This document shows positions 13,336 to 26,145 of a DNA stretch of 64,000 nucleotides, piece after piece. Where the stretch lies: positions 8,318,652-8,382,651 of the forward strand of contig NC_063444.1 of NCBI RefSeq assembly GCF_020379485.1. Direction: 5' to 3'. The DNA comes from Brassica napus (taxonomy: Eukaryota > Streptophyta > Magnoliopsida > Brassicales > Brassicaceae). Made by a program: the position numbers and the translations under genes. The first letter of the stretch is position 1. Every line of letters starts with the position of its first letter. The notes beneath the pieces were generated by a model. The model did no database searches and was not told the origin of the DNA. It was given only the letters and a program-made list of their open reading frames with translations.

Positions 13336-14792
13336 CCACACACCCCTCTGTTAAAAAGTTTCGTGTTGGTGTTAAGTCTGTCCACTGTGTGTGGTTCCCA
13401 TGGTTGAAATTTTGCTCTGTACTGGCTTCTACTTGTTTTAATTTTTTTTTTTACGAATAGATAAATGTGCTAAATACAGAGATTTCTATAGAATTTGTAG
13501 AAACCTTTTCCAGTTATCTATAAAATTTTACTTTTTCTATCAATTAAAACTTACAAAATCGGTTCAGTTGAATTTTCGGATGAAAAACCTTTATTGCTGA
13601 CGCTGCTAAAGTACAATCTCTAGCTTCCATTTAGGAGAATTCAGACAAGTGGCTATGAATATACTACTTGAAACTACTTGGTGTTTAGATACATAGTTCC
13701 AATATGAGATATTCAGATGTCGGATTCGGTTTAGGTTTTTAGATCAGTTTACTTGTGCACCCGTACAATGTCTCATCTGTGAAAATTATTGGTGAGAGTT
13801 GTAAATCTTGAAGGAAACGTAGTGGTATATGATTCAACTAACTTGTTCATTGTGGCCACCAATTGATTGGTATCTCAGCATGTGCACAAGAATTTAGCGG
13901 CAGGGCATCAATCACCCATCGGCAACAGCAAGAAAGTGAGAAACAATCATAACAAGTGTTTGAACGATAAAGCTTTCAGTTGTATTGAAATAGAGAATGT
14001 GGCAAACTTGATGGATTTTAATCAGAAAGTATCGAATAATTTGTTTGTTTGTTTTCTAGCATATAACATCATCTTTTTTAAACCAAAGACTCGTCTAATC
14101 ATTTGTTTCTTACAAATTGTTTGTCAGGCCGCCAAACATAAAAAAGTGTACACATAAACATCAAGATTGGGAAATCAAAATCTCTACAAGAACCAAATGA
14201 GAAGAATGTTTAGCAGACAGATAGTAATGAGGCTTATTTCATGTTTTCAGAGATGAGTTTTTTCTTTTTTTTTTTTTTTTTCTGTTCCAGACATCCTTGT
14301 CCGAATAACACTCGAAACGCAAAGAGAGTGAACTGGACGTAGAAGAGAGTGAACTCAGAGGATTAAAGGCAAGGTATATGAGAAGATTATGTAGCTTCCA
14401 TTTAGGATTGGTTAAAATCAAGAAGAAGAAAAAGAGAGGAATGCAAACTATAGGGAGAGCTTCAGAATGCGGTTGTTCTCAAGTGACCAGTAAAGTTATG
14501 ATCTCAGGTGTAAGAGAGAGAGAGAGAGAGGCTTTAAGACTACAAAGATAACATTTGTAGGCTACTAACAGAAGCATTCTTGTGGATGTTTCAGCCAGTG
14601 TTTCTTTAAACACTCACTGCAGCTTAATAAAGAGAAAGCTACCATTTAAATATTACACAAAGTAATATTCGGGACAAGGTATGATACAAAATAGCAAAAG
14701 ATTAAAATATATAGGTTAAGCAAAACATGCATTGTCTTACTGGAAAACCCCAATTATTTTAGCAAGGTCTAGAGAGCAACTGGAACAAGTGA
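13336..14792. other. Intergenic, no convincing gene
   Basis: Space between the convergent RRM (+) and HSF-like (-) genes, so it contains both 3' ends. It holds a T-rich run near 14,262-14,282, a short (GA)n near 14,513-14,530 and an AGTGTTT/AAACACT mini-hairpin near 14,598. The open frame near 13,867 lacks recognisable similarity. Confidence 0.5.
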
Positions 14793-14841
14793 TCATATTC
14801 GTAGATGTCGGAAGCGATTCTCTAGTGGCGTTTTAGCGATC

Positions 14842-14875
<34 letters not shown>

Positions 14876-15422
14876 CAAATATTTGCTTGTACCTCATCCT
14901 TGCATCGTCGGCATTTATTATAATCCGAGGTTCACGTCTCACAGTCACAGAGCCGTTCTTCTCTGCTTCAGCTCTAGCTTTGGCTTTCTGGGCACTTTTC
15001 TTCATCCTATTCATCGCAGCTTGGAGACGCATCTTCTTCAAAAGCTCAGGTTTACCTCTCACAAAGTAGTGCTTATGTCCGAATTCCAATTGCTCATCGG
15101 ACCCCTCAATTCTTACAAAACCCTACGTACGTACCACCACCAAACAAGAGAGACTCAGATTCAAAACTGCAAGATTCCGAAAAAACTCAGTGATAATCTT
15201 CTTACATATACACAAAATAAAACTTACGTATGTGTCAAGTTCGGTGATAAACTGTGACAGATTGCAGCAAAAGAATCTCTTGAGAATCTTTTTCGTGAAT
15301 AGCTCTTTAGGATTCCAGATGATAAAACTCTTGTTGCTTTTGCTCCACGAGATTGTTGAATCCAGTGAAGGATCATCCACAATCTCATATATTGCGACGT
15401 GGAACTGCTGCATCCCCACCAC
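14793..15422 (-). CDS. Short HSF-type DNA-binding protein
   Basis: Two exons on the minus strand: 15228..15422 (start ATG at 15422; an in-frame ATG lies nine bases further in) and 14793..15122, joined as DTY|GFVR by a GT-AG intron. Length 174 residues. Residues about 7-95 form a heat-shock-factor type winged-helix domain (SFIIWNPKELFTKKILKRFF, then GFVRIEGSDEQLEFGHKHYF, then VRGKPELLKKM). The hydrophobic heptad oligomerisation region of canonical HSFs is not evident. Instead there is a basic K/R/A-rich helix and a run of 11 serines encoded by a GAT/ATC microsatellite at about 14,843-14,873. It may be a DNA-binding-only relative. Position matches Arabidopsis At4g19630 from memory. Confidence 0.82.
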
Positions 15423-16306
15423 CCCTAAACACGCTTCAAACCCTAAAATCCTCCAAAATGTAAATAATCAAAGATCTCAAAACCAACGCTCATATCATAT
15501 ATATAGGTTCCACCTAGTTTTGTAGGCTGTTAGTGGGCTTTTGCATTTGTTTTCTTAGACTAGGTTTATAATATAAAAATGTAAAATAACTTTTCATATT
15601 CTTTTTTTATGTCAACTCTTTTTATTTTATTTATATGTATTTAAATTACTATACAAATAATAAATAATCTTTCCCAGCTATAAATTTAAATAATAAAAAA
15701 TTAAATTACTGAAAATTATAAGCCACATTTCTCTTCAAAAAAGACCTTTGCTTCAAGTTCGTGAGAATAAGCCACATTGCAACGGGAGCAGAGCAGTTTG
15801 GTTCACTCACTCAACCCCAAAGTTCTCATTCATGACCTGGCTATCGTTGAAAGACCAGCTCACAACTGGAGACAGGATGTTACAGATGAATACATCTGGA
15901 AGCCTCATTCTTTTTATTCTTTGATATATTTACGATTAACTTGAAAGCACAAGTTGCAGTCTTGAAAGCACAAGTCATCATCTGGAAGTTTTTTCTATTT
16001 GAATATAAATTAACATTCATTTAAGAAAAAAAGAGTTGCACGAACTTGTGATCGATCAATCAGGAAGCTCCAATAAAGGGAAAAACAAATTCTAGAGTTC
16101 CTAAAACTTGAAAATGCTTGGTGTTTGACAACTGGATACATCATATCTCAATATGAGATATCTTCATGTACAACCCTTTTTAATTGGTAAATTGAATGTT
16201 CACACAAGCAAAACAAAACAAAGATATTCAAAACACAGAAGTCCATAAATCAATATTGACTGACCAGAAGGTCCCCTTTAAGGGAAGTGTATTCCATTAC
16301 ATATAA
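15423..16306. other. Intergenic between HSF-like and Rab genes
   Basis: Upstream flank of the HSF-like gene and 3' flank of the Rab gene. AT-rich; no coding region or mobile-element ends recognised. Confidence 0.5.
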
Positions 16307-17699
16307 CTAAGCACAACAAGATGAACTCACTGCCCTATCCATGGCCCTATCTGGTAGAACCATTCCTGTTGGGTTTTCTGTAGGTTGCACTCTCGGTAAC
16401 CTTCTTGCTGTACCGGCCAAAAGAAAAAGGTATAACAGCATTTAGTAATAGAAGCAAAAAGAAAACTGTTTGAATTTGAATCTAGAGTGTAACGATAGCT
16501 CTCACCAATTTCATAGAATATCTCTTTGACATTAGCAGCGGTTTTGGCTGAAGTTTCCATGAAGAAAAGACCGTTCTCCTGAGCATATGTTTGCGCCTCC
16601 TACAAGAAAGACAATTAGTGTCAGAGGTATCAAGAAGTAGGCTTAGCAGCAAAATTCAGAAGCCAAGTGACGGTAGTGACACATGATGGATCAGCTATTA
16701 AGCTATTACACACTCATCTCAACTCTAAGCTTGAATCCAAACATCACAGTAAGAAAAATCAGTCAGGACAGAGCAATTGCTTACCTCTGCGGAAACCTTC
16801 CTTGCATCTAATAAATCAGATTTGTTTCCAGCAAGGGCCATGACCATATTAGCGTTACCTACTCACACAAATAGTAAAACCAAGTAAAGTGAAATCATTA
16901 AAAAAAAACTATTCTAGCCATAACTTATAGCTATAGACAATACCTTGCGCTTGCAGTTCCTGAACCCATTTCTTTGCCCTCTCAAACGAGGCCTGAGAAG
17001 ATAGTAAAAACAAAAAAAATCAACCGTAATTTAGAAGAAAGCCAATAAATTGCATCCACTGATCAATAAATTTAAAAAACTTGGTACTTGATTAGTAACG
17101 TCAAAGACAATGATAGCAGCAGCAGCACCCCTGTAGTACATTGGAGCCAAGCTATGGTACCGTTCCTGACCCGCTGTATCCCATATCTCAAACTTAACAG
17201 TCGCATCGTTCACAGCTAATGTTTGTGAGAAAAAGGCTGCACCTATGGTTGATTCCTGTAAGAAGAAAAAAAAGATTTTATCAGAGTCAAGAAGAAGAAG
17301 ACGACAGAATGTGAACAAAACAACAAGAAAGGCTGCAAGGAAGAACACAAACCTGGAACTCAACAAACTGATCTTTAACAAACCGTAAGACAAGACTGGA
17401 TTTCCCAGCGCCAACATCTCCAAGTAACACCTGAAAGCTTAAACCAAATTACAGAACCAACTCAAAAAAGCAGCAGGACGCATCAAATCAAACATATGAT
17501 CACTAAACCAACGTGGAGAGTTCATGATGATAGGAAAGCTTGTTCATTTAAAACCCTATGATGAAGACAACTTAACAATCAGATCAAAATTCTCAAGGGC
17601 TAAATTGAAATCACAAAAAGAATGGAGCTTTTGCATGAGTGAGTGAAACAAAAGACGGACCAATTTGGCGTTAATGGTCTTGTTTCCAGCGGTAGCCAT
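16307..17699 (-). CDS. RABF2b: Rab5-type GTPase, ARA7/RABF2b
   Basis: Small GTPase of endosome/vacuolar trafficking. Seven exons on the minus strand: 17661..17699, 17353..17430, 17088..17255, 16944..16992, 16785..16858, 16506..16599, 16307..16407; total 603 nt, 200 residues, the normal family length. Motifs: P-loop GDVGAGKS (17-24), switch I ending in [15 protein letters not shown] (64-70, with catalytic Gln69), NKSD (123-126), ETSAK, and a C-terminal CCA that accepts geranylgeranyl groups. The [15 protein letters not shown] segment is Rab5-like. Matches Arabidopsis ARA7 (At4g19640) closely from memory; RHA1 is the near paralogue, and gene order favours ARA7. All borders are GT-AG and nothing looks broken. 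Confidence 0.95.
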
Positions 17700-18693
17700 G
17701 ATTATCTATCAGATCACAGTCACAGTATCGTAGCTCTAGAAATCTTCAGCTCAAGGGAGCTAGCTCGTGGATGATAACTAGATTTAAGATCAAAAGACCA
17801 TTGCAAGGATAGAGAGAACACAGACGCGTCGGCAACAACAACCACTTCTCTCTCTCTCTCCAGAAGATAAATAAATAAATAAATAAATGCAGTATTTATT
17901 TAAGCGTTTAATTACATTTTCATGTTTATGTTAATCTATACTCTTATATTATTACGATAATGGAAATTTCTTTTTCGGATCCAGAGAATATTAATATCGG
18001 GGGATTATTAAAATGAATTAACAAAAACAAAGGAAGCTCAACTTGACACAGAATCATCATCATCATCATCATCATAGTTTTTGTTTTGGTTTAAGTGATT
18101 CTAGCTAGGATTCTCACTCACGCTATAAAGGATTTATCCCAAGCTTGGCAGAGGTTAAAATAGTTGTACTAGGGAGATTATGGAACCTTGAAGTCACATC
18201 TTTTGAATCCAAAGAATATAAACTAAACATTTTACCCATCTCTTAGCCAAAATATGGCTTTCACTTCCTCTATATACTATATGCTTCCCTATTTTAAATT
18301 GCTCCATTAACACTAATTGCAAAAAGTAATAAACTCAGTGTATGCTCTCAAATATTAATTTCATGAATGGAGTATGGTTGAGTTGAAAGCAAAAGAACAA
18401 GATAAACTCAGTGTATGCTCTCAACTGTACTAGTAGCGTGGTCTAGTGATGAGCTATACAAGAAGTTTTGTTTGGATGGGAATACATACTAGATGTTACA
18501 TGAAACAAAAAAAAAAATATATATGGATGAGAGAGAGGCGATTGTGGAATAAGATTCTGATTTCTGAAGTAAATTTGAGATCTTTTTGGAACATAATTAG
18601 TGTTTAAGCTAAAAGTAAAAAACCTTGTTGCTTTGAACCTAACACATTTTCTCATAAGAGCTTTATATTTACATTCAACAGAAAATATTTGCT
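17700..18693. other. Rab 5' flank and TLC 3' flank, with microsatellites
   Basis: Holds the Rab promoter/leader and the 3' end of the TLC gene. A pyrimidine tract lies at about 17,847-17,862, an (AAAT)n run at about 17,867-17,886 and an (ATC)n run at about 18,054-18,075. No other coding region. Confidence 0.6.
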
Positions 18694-20054
18694 TCACTGT
18701 CTTTTCTCAAGTGTTTTCTTCAATCCCTTCACTATCTTACCAAACCACATCAAGTTCATTACACTCAACGCAATCGGTACTACGAATACCAGTAGATAAC
18801 CGAATGTATTCATCTGTACCACCTGCCAAAAAGTCCATAGATCATATTAATTCGTTACCTCTAATACCAACCAGCACCAACAGCAATATCAGAGTGTAAA
18901 GCTAGACCGTTCGGTGGAAGAACCTGTTTGGTCATTAAACCGAAATCTTAGGTACCTGATCATAGTGTATGTAGACATGGTAAAACATGTAGATGAACAG
19001 AAGTATTCTTGCTGTCTGCAAACAAAAAACATGAATTTCTAAGACGTTTTACAGATTCCAAACAAATGTATAAGGCTTACAAAAACTCACCAACCAAGCC
19101 AAGAAAATAGCAACTCCATTAATAAGATAAGCTCTAGACCGCTTCAAGCCAGCAGTGTCAAGGTACCATCTAAGATTGATAGATGGTGTAGTCACTTCAG
19201 ATATTAAAACCATGTATGTGTAATGCTGAGCCTCTCCTGAGAACAGAGAATACGCTACTGCCACACCAGATAAGCTGTGATGGAAAATCTATAAAGGAAA
19301 ACAGCCATTATCATTTACCAGCCAGATCAAGATCATTAAAACCAATGGATAGAACACAAAAGCTTTCTTGTGTCTACAACTTACATATTCTACTCCCCCT
19401 AAAGAAGGGTAAAGCCAAATGATCATTCCAAGATCAGCAAGAAAGTAACCAACTGATACCTATTATGACAAACACATCAATGCTCATCAGGATGGTTTCA
19501 AGAAGAAACATGAGAAGTGAACAAGATGAAAACTTACTCCTAAACCAAAGTTAGATAGAGGCGAGCTACGAAACACCATAAGGCCTTGAAGACTTGTTTG
19601 GTCAGAAAACAAATCAGAGAAGAACACAAAGTAGAGTGCCATCAATGAGATAAATATCGCATGGACTGTAGAAATTCCCCTGCCAAAGTGATAAAAGACA
19701 AAGAACAAAAATATAAACAGGCTGAAAATAAAGAGCATATCTAGTATATGGACACTCACCTGTTGTTCCATTCAATTCTCTTCATTTTTGTGAGAGCTGA
19801 GTATGATTTGATATGAATAGAGCTGAATGACTCCATAAGATCATAGACCTATTTATCAAAAATAGTATAAGCTACACAGGTCAAATCAGAAAGAAAGGAC
19901 GTGAGGTTTGAAATTGCATGTGAACTAGAACCATACTTACCATCTTGCAGAGAAAGATTCCTGTAAGAACAGAAGTATAAGGAAGACATGGATCTGCTAA
20001 CAGATAGCGTTTAACAAAACCCTCTGCCTGATTCTGGTAAGACATGACGTCCAT
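18694..20054 (-). CDS. TLC (TRAM/LAG1/CLN8) domain membrane protein
   Basis: Seven exons on the minus strand: 19941..20054, 19760..19848, 19538..19679, 19385..19459, 19090..19288, 18956..19011, 18694..18822; total 804 nt, 267 residues, no frame break. Start chosen at MDVMSYQNQ (20054). Several hydrophobic helices are visible (TVHAIFISLMALYFVFF, GYFLADLGMIIWLY, NGVAIFLAWLVARILLFIYM and a last one before FGKIVKGLKKTLEKRQ). The HHSLSG histidine pair sits at the start of exon 5, as in TLC proteins. Likely an integral ER or endomembrane lipid-related protein; the substrate is unknown. A tandem AG acceptor (AG-ACAG) precedes exon 6; only the second keeps frame. Matches the recalled At4g19645. Confidence 0.9.
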
Positions 20055-21001
20055 AACCGTCTCTAGCCTCGATCTTCTGTGGTGAATGGTTTTAGTTCTT
20101 CCTCTCAAACTTAACTTGGCTTCATAAAAGAGAAAGAAAGTTCATCTGAGTCATTCTCTTCTCTCAAAACACATTAAATACAAAATATTAAAATACAATA
20201 TAACCTTTGATGGCTTATAGTCATGGTTTTGTAAAATACATCAAAAGGAGCAAGAATTCTTACATTAACCTTCTCGAATATTCGTCTGCTCAAGAAGACA
20301 ACAATTAAAGACTATGTTTCTTGCTTTGTGTTTTGTTTATCAGAGAAAACCTCAACCCGAGACAACCTTAAAACAGTTAAACGAACAAGGATAGACCCAG
20401 AAGCAATCAACACGTGAACCGCAAAAAAAGATGCAGAAGAAACGCCAAGACGATGAAGAAGAGTAAGAAGAAGGACGTTACAGAGATGATATGGATAAAA
20501 GGGTATTTCTTTAGAAGCTTCAAGAAATCATCCAAGTAGGTAATAAGAGATTTTACTCAATTACTTGACTCGCAAGAGGTGCTGTAACCGAACAACTCAC
20601 AAGTAGTTATCTTAAGAATAATCGAGAGAAAAAAAGTAAATAAAAATAAATAAAGATTTTTTCCTATTTATTTATTCCACTAATTAATTAACAAAGAGGT
20701 TTTGCTTGAAGAATGCCTAGTAAGACGATTTGAATTGTGTTTTGCAAGAAAACTTAAGGGAGGAAGTTTACAGGAAAGAATCTAATTTTTAGTATATAAA
20801 TAAAGAAACTATCTTCTTTTGGTTTTGTCTTAGAAAAAGGGAAGGTAGCTGGATTTTAGGATCAACCAAGTATGTCTCTATCTGCAAAATATTTGGTATT
20901 TGGGTTATGAATTGTTTCGGCTTGTACATCAAGTAAAAATAATGAGGATAAATGTTATATAAATTTTGTTAGTAAGATTGAACCAAACGTTATAATCTAC
21001 A
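20055..21001. other. 5' leader and flank of the TLC gene
   Basis: Upstream of the minus-strand TLC gene; must hold its promoter and 5' leader. No ORF of interest. Confidence 0.5.
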
Positions 21002-22272
21002 CTAGATCCTGATCCGCACGCCAGCGCGGATATGAATTTTCAGTTTTTAATTATTTATTTTATAAATGATGTATTTGTAAAATTCATTCATATTATATTC
21101 ATTAACTAAATTATTTTTTTTTGCATCTTAAACTATCTATTTTTTTAAGAATGTGTGATATCATATAAAAAAATATAAAAAAATGAGTATACATAGTTAA
21201 TTAGATAATTGTAAAAACATAAATTTTTCTTTCGTTTGCGATATCATATAAATAATGATCCGCCCAGTTAACAAAAATCAGGATTTTTTTATGTGTAATT
21301 TTTTTTTTTATTTTGAACATTTCCTTAAAACTATATTAAATTTTACATATTTTAATTAGAATATTTTTAATATCTTTACTTTTTTATTTGAAATGCAACT
21401 CAATATTTTTTTAAAAATTATAACAAAATATTAAAAAATATTTTTAGAATTTGTTTGAAAAATATGAAAATTACATTTTAAATTAAAATTATCCTAAAAT
21501 ATGATAAATTTTGATGTAAACGAAAACTCAAATTATGTCAAAAATAATTATATTCAATGATAATAACAATTTAAATTGATTATTTTTTTAAAAATACATT
21601 TACAAAAATATTGTTTGAAAGAAAATTCATTTCTCTTTCAAATATAAAATGAAAATATTATAATTAAATAATAAAAAATATAAATAAAAACCATAAATTT
21701 AGCAAATGACAACTGAGTTATATTATGCTAAAATTTTATTTCTAACAATTTAGCAAATGACAAATGAGTTATGAGCAAATAATACCATATAATTTTTAAA
21801 AACATAGCCATTCTTAAATAGCTTTTGAATAAATAAATATTTTTTAATTTAATCAACTGAAAATAATATTCGTACAATTGTGTGAGTCAAATTCTAGTTT
21901 TATTGATGCATGTTATATATTAGTGTTGTATGTTTTAGGTAACATTTTAATGATGCACGTTTTTAAAATCCATTATTAAAATTATGCACGTAAGGATAAC
22001 TCATGAGTTTTTTTTGTTGATTAAATGACATTATGTCCAAATTTATTTAAGGATATTTCATTAAGGTAACTGAAAAAGACAAACAATAAAATAGGAAGTT
22101 TAAATTCATTTAAACATATTTCATTAATGTAACTGAAAAGAAAAATAATAAATTAGGCAGTTTTATTCGTTTTAGGATATTTCATAAATGCAAAGACAAG
22201 CAAAAAAATAGGGAGTTTAATTAACGAAGTAAGAACATTTTCAAATAGGTACTTGTCTTTTAATAATATAGA
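21002..22272 (-). mobile_element. Non-autonomous Helitron, minus orientation
   Basis: On the minus strand it begins TCTATATTATTAAAAGACAA (right edge 22272) and ends in a GC-rich hairpin (ATCCGCGCTGGCGTGCGGAT) followed by CTAG (21002..21005). Flanking bases fit insertion between A and T. The 1,271-bp interior is extremely AT-rich and noncoding. Confidence 0.85.
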
Positions 22273-22423
22273 TATATTATTTTAAAATAATACATATATA
22301 ATTAAAATACTTACTTAAACTAAGAAATTTTTGAAAATTAATGTTTATCATTAATATTAATTAGTATTCGAATAAGATTAAATATATGTTAATTTGCTGC
22401 CAAATGATTTATAGAAAAAATCA

Positions 22424-22784
22424 TTTTATATAAGCTCGTTTAATTCATATACATGAGAATTTGTAACGCTCACTTTAATAATAAAATTTTGTGTGATATT
22501 ATTGTTTATCACTTTTGACACGTCCAAATTTGACAAGTGTTTGGTATTCAGAGGAAATATATCAGGCTTAATATTTTAAAGTCAAAAGTTTGGAATCAAT
22601 AAACCGAATGTGGAACCGCTAAAAACCGAAATGGAAATATGGTCTAGTTTTGGTTAACTGTATAAACCAAACCACAAAATTGGATCACGGATTGATAAGA
22701 ATCCTCCTCCCACATCCATAAATATCACGGTTGGTTTCAAGAACATGGATTATTTATATAACTTAAAAATCAGAAAATAAAAAA
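22424..22784. repeat. Copy of the mTERF upstream flank, A
   Basis: Sequence left of the first MULE. Most of it resembles 61,140-61,380 just upstream of the mTERF gene, including the shared words GACACGTCCAAATTTGACAA and GGTCTAGTTTTGGTTAACTG. It carries a ~70-bp insertion near its start relative to the mTERF copy. Confidence 0.75.
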
Positions 22785-23377
22785 GGGCTTTTTGGAGGAT
22801 TGACTCAAAACTCAAAGTCAAACCTAAAACTAACCCATGCTTTTTTTGGATTTTTTTTTTGCCCTATTCACCCCCACAAGTTCATGATATTCACGAAAAT
22901 ACCATCACATTTTTTTAATTTTTTTTTTCCGAAAATGATATTTTTACTCTCTCACACTCATCATCTTCAAGTAATTACAAGATTGTCATTGTGATCAATA
23001 CCCCAACCACCATGAACAACCAATTTGAAGCTTTTAATGCACCTAAAATCGATTTACACTCTCTCTTTCTCACTTGTTATGAACTAAAAATAACATCTCT
23101 TTCACTTTGCCTCCATATTCATCCAAAAAACTCAAGCTTTTGATTCAAATTTTTTTATGGTTTATAGAGCCATTCAAGCATACTATTCTTGGTGGGTTAC
23201 TTTCGTTTGAGATTGTGGGTGGTTGGAGAAGACTCTGTGTGCTAAGGAAGTCATCTCACTAGTTTAAGGTATGAAACTGAAATTTTTTCCAGATCTGTTT
23301 GTGTAGAAGACTTACCCGAAAGTAGTCTGGCTGTAGAAGACTTACGGGTAAGTCTTATGGAAGTCTTATGGTCAAAC

Positions 23378-24056
23378 GGATGACTTACTTTTAAGTCGTC
23401 ATCTTTGTTTGTTAAAAAAAGAACTAGAGAATACCCTAGACGACTCTAGGATAAATGAGTTAGTTTTGCATTTGACCGAATTGTGTCAGATATTTGACTA
23501 TTCCTGGACGACTTACCAGTAAGTCTTCTTCGGGAAAACAAAAATTTCAATATTTTATTAAATCTGGACGACTTATCTGTAAGTCGTCTCAGGTTACTTT
23601 TGCAATTGGAAAATAAAACTTAAATTTAACTTTTCCCAGACGACCGACTTCCAGTAAGACGACTTACTTGAAAGTCGTCCAGGATAAGCAAAGTCGTCCA
23701 GATTTAATTCCTAGATTATGGTCAAACCTTGCTTATCTCGGACGACTTTCTTGTTTGTCGTCTGGCTGGACGACTTTCAAGTAAGTCGTCTGGGTAAAGT
23801 TAAATATATAATGTTTCTTTTTCGAATTGCAAACTAACCTGAGAAGACTTACAAATAAGTCGTCTAGCTTTAATAAAATATTGAAATTTTTGTTTTTCCT
23901 GAGATGACTTACTGGTAAGTCGTCCAGGAAAAGTCAAATATCTGATACAATTCGGTCAAATGCAAAACTAACACATTTATCCTAGACGACTTCCTGGTAA
24001 GTCGTCTAGGTTTTTTTTTAACAAACAAAGCTGGACGACTTACAAGTAAGTCGTCC
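23378..24056. repeat. ~680-bp imperfect inverted repeat in the MULE 5' arm, copy 1
   Basis: The left half (to ~23,715) is the reverse complement of the right half. Examples: GTTTGTTAAAAAAAG near 23,408 pairs with the T-run/AACAAAC near 24,015, and TTTTGCATTTGACCGAATTG near 23,463 pairs with CAATTCGGTCAAATGCAAAA near 23,950. Many GACGACTTA/TAAGTCGTC palindromes are embedded. It ends about 150 bp before the transposase start and is intergenic or 5' leader sequence. Confidence 0.85.
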
Positions 24057-26145
24057 TATTTAAAATTCAATTGCAAAAATGACCCGTTTGGACGACTTAC
24101 TGGTAAGTCTTCCAGACGACTTACTGGTATGTCGTCTGCGTCAATGTTTAGTAAACTTTCATTTTCTCTATGTTTACTAATGTGTTTTATTTTGAATTTT
24201 TGTAGATAATGCGTCAGTTACATGCAGTGTATGGAGAATGGTTGTTGAATGATTGTCGTTGGGATTTTGTGGTTGATAATGTCAAAGGAGCGAGAATCAT
24301 TTTTTTGGGGGAAGGTTCGACACATGCTGAACTTCTTGCAATGGCTCAAGAAGATTATAACCTGGACATGAGCACAGAATCTGTGGAGATAACCTACTCA
24401 TTACCAGCAGAAATGATGCAGGCTCCAGACACCCCTCCTATTCATGTTACAAGTGATAGACAAGTTCGAAACTTGCTCGAGATAACCAAAACGCATGGAG
24501 TACGGCTTTGTGTATCAAGCCGTAGCAAGGTGGAAACGGTTTCAGAGTTCAGGGAAGATGATGAAGCTGATGAATGTTTTGAAGATGATGATGATGATTT
24601 GGTTGAAGATGAAAATCATGACGGGGAGGAGGACAATGGGGATGAGGACGATGGGGAGGAGGATGCTGGTATCTCTATTGTTGCTGAAGCGGACGAGAAT
24701 GGTGAGGATTACAGTGTTTATGGAAAGGTTGAAGATGAGGATGAGGAAGATGATGATATGTGTTTTGAAGATATCGAAAAGATTGAAGGAGGAAGATCGA
24801 ATGGTAACAGTATCTATGTCAACCAGATTTTTGTTAGCAAGGATGCCCTGCTTTCAGAGCTGCGGTTGACAGCAGTGAGGTTTAAGTTCTCCTTCAGAAT
24901 ATACAAGTCAACGAAAACTCTCCTTGTGACAACATGTCCGGTTAGTGGTTGTCAATGGAAGGTCAGAGCGAGTGTGAAACATGGGACAAACACGTTTTGG
25001 GTAACAAAGTATGTGGAAAAACATACATGCTCAGCGGGAGACCGACTCGCTCAGCGGAGACACTGTACTCCGAAGTATGTTGGTAGGCTTTTCATTGATC
25101 GTGTTGGAATCATTGATGGGTTGAATCCGCAGCATATCACTGATGCAATGAAGAACATGTTTGGCATGACGCTTGATTACACCACTTCATACAGAGCACT
25201 TTTATATGCACAAACATTGGTGAGAGGATCAGCAGAAGATGGGTATTCGCGTCTGCCATCATATCTCGAGCAAATCTCCTTAGCAAATCCCGATTCTATC
25301 ACGGCTATAGAACTTGATTCTATCAATAGATTTAAGTATCTATTTCTCTCTTTTGGAGCTTCTATCAAAGGTTTTAAGTATCAGAGAAGGGTCATTGTTG
25401 TGGATGGGACTCACCTAAGTGGGAAATATGGAGGTGTTATGTTAGTTGCAGCCGCATAAGATGGGAATTTTCAGATATTTCCATTGGCTTTTGGGATCGT
25501 AGATGCTGAAGATGAACCTTCTTGGGAATGGTTTTTCACAAAATTGGCTAGTTGTGTATCTGATGAGCAGCCTCTGGTGATAGTCTCTGACCGGCACGCG
25601 GCCATTAAAAGTGCGTGTGATAAGGTGTTTCCTTGGGCAACCCGAGGAATATGTTATTATCACCTTCAAGATAACATTGTCAAAAAGTATAAAGGGAAAC
25701 ATCTTTTGTACTTGGTGAAAGGTGCTGCTTATGCTCATACGGTTTCAGATTTTGACCGGTACATGGCTGAGATACGGAGTGCAAACCTGGACCTTGCAAC
25801 GTATTTGGAGAATGCCGACGTCAGCCTATGGTCAAGGGTTTATTGTCAGGGGGACATGTACAACATAAAGACAAGCAACATCGCTGAATCTATTAATTCC
25901 GCTCTGAAGCGAGCTAGAGGATTTCCGGTTCAGTTCCTGTTGGAGTTCATAAGGGAGAAGCTAGGAAAGTGGTTTTGGAAAATGAGAGAAGATGCTTTGA
26001 GTCTCCCAACTCAACATAGTCGAGGTGTTGAATACTTGCTTGCTGTTCGATCGGAGATAGCGGATACGATGACAGTACAACCAATTGATGGATGGCGATT
26101 CTTTGTGAAAGGTGGGAAAATGGACTGTGTGGTTGATTTGGAACA

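Noticed and set aside
13867..14157. Small gene between the RRM and HSF-like genes
   Set aside because: Open frame without similarity, splice context or composition that would support coding.
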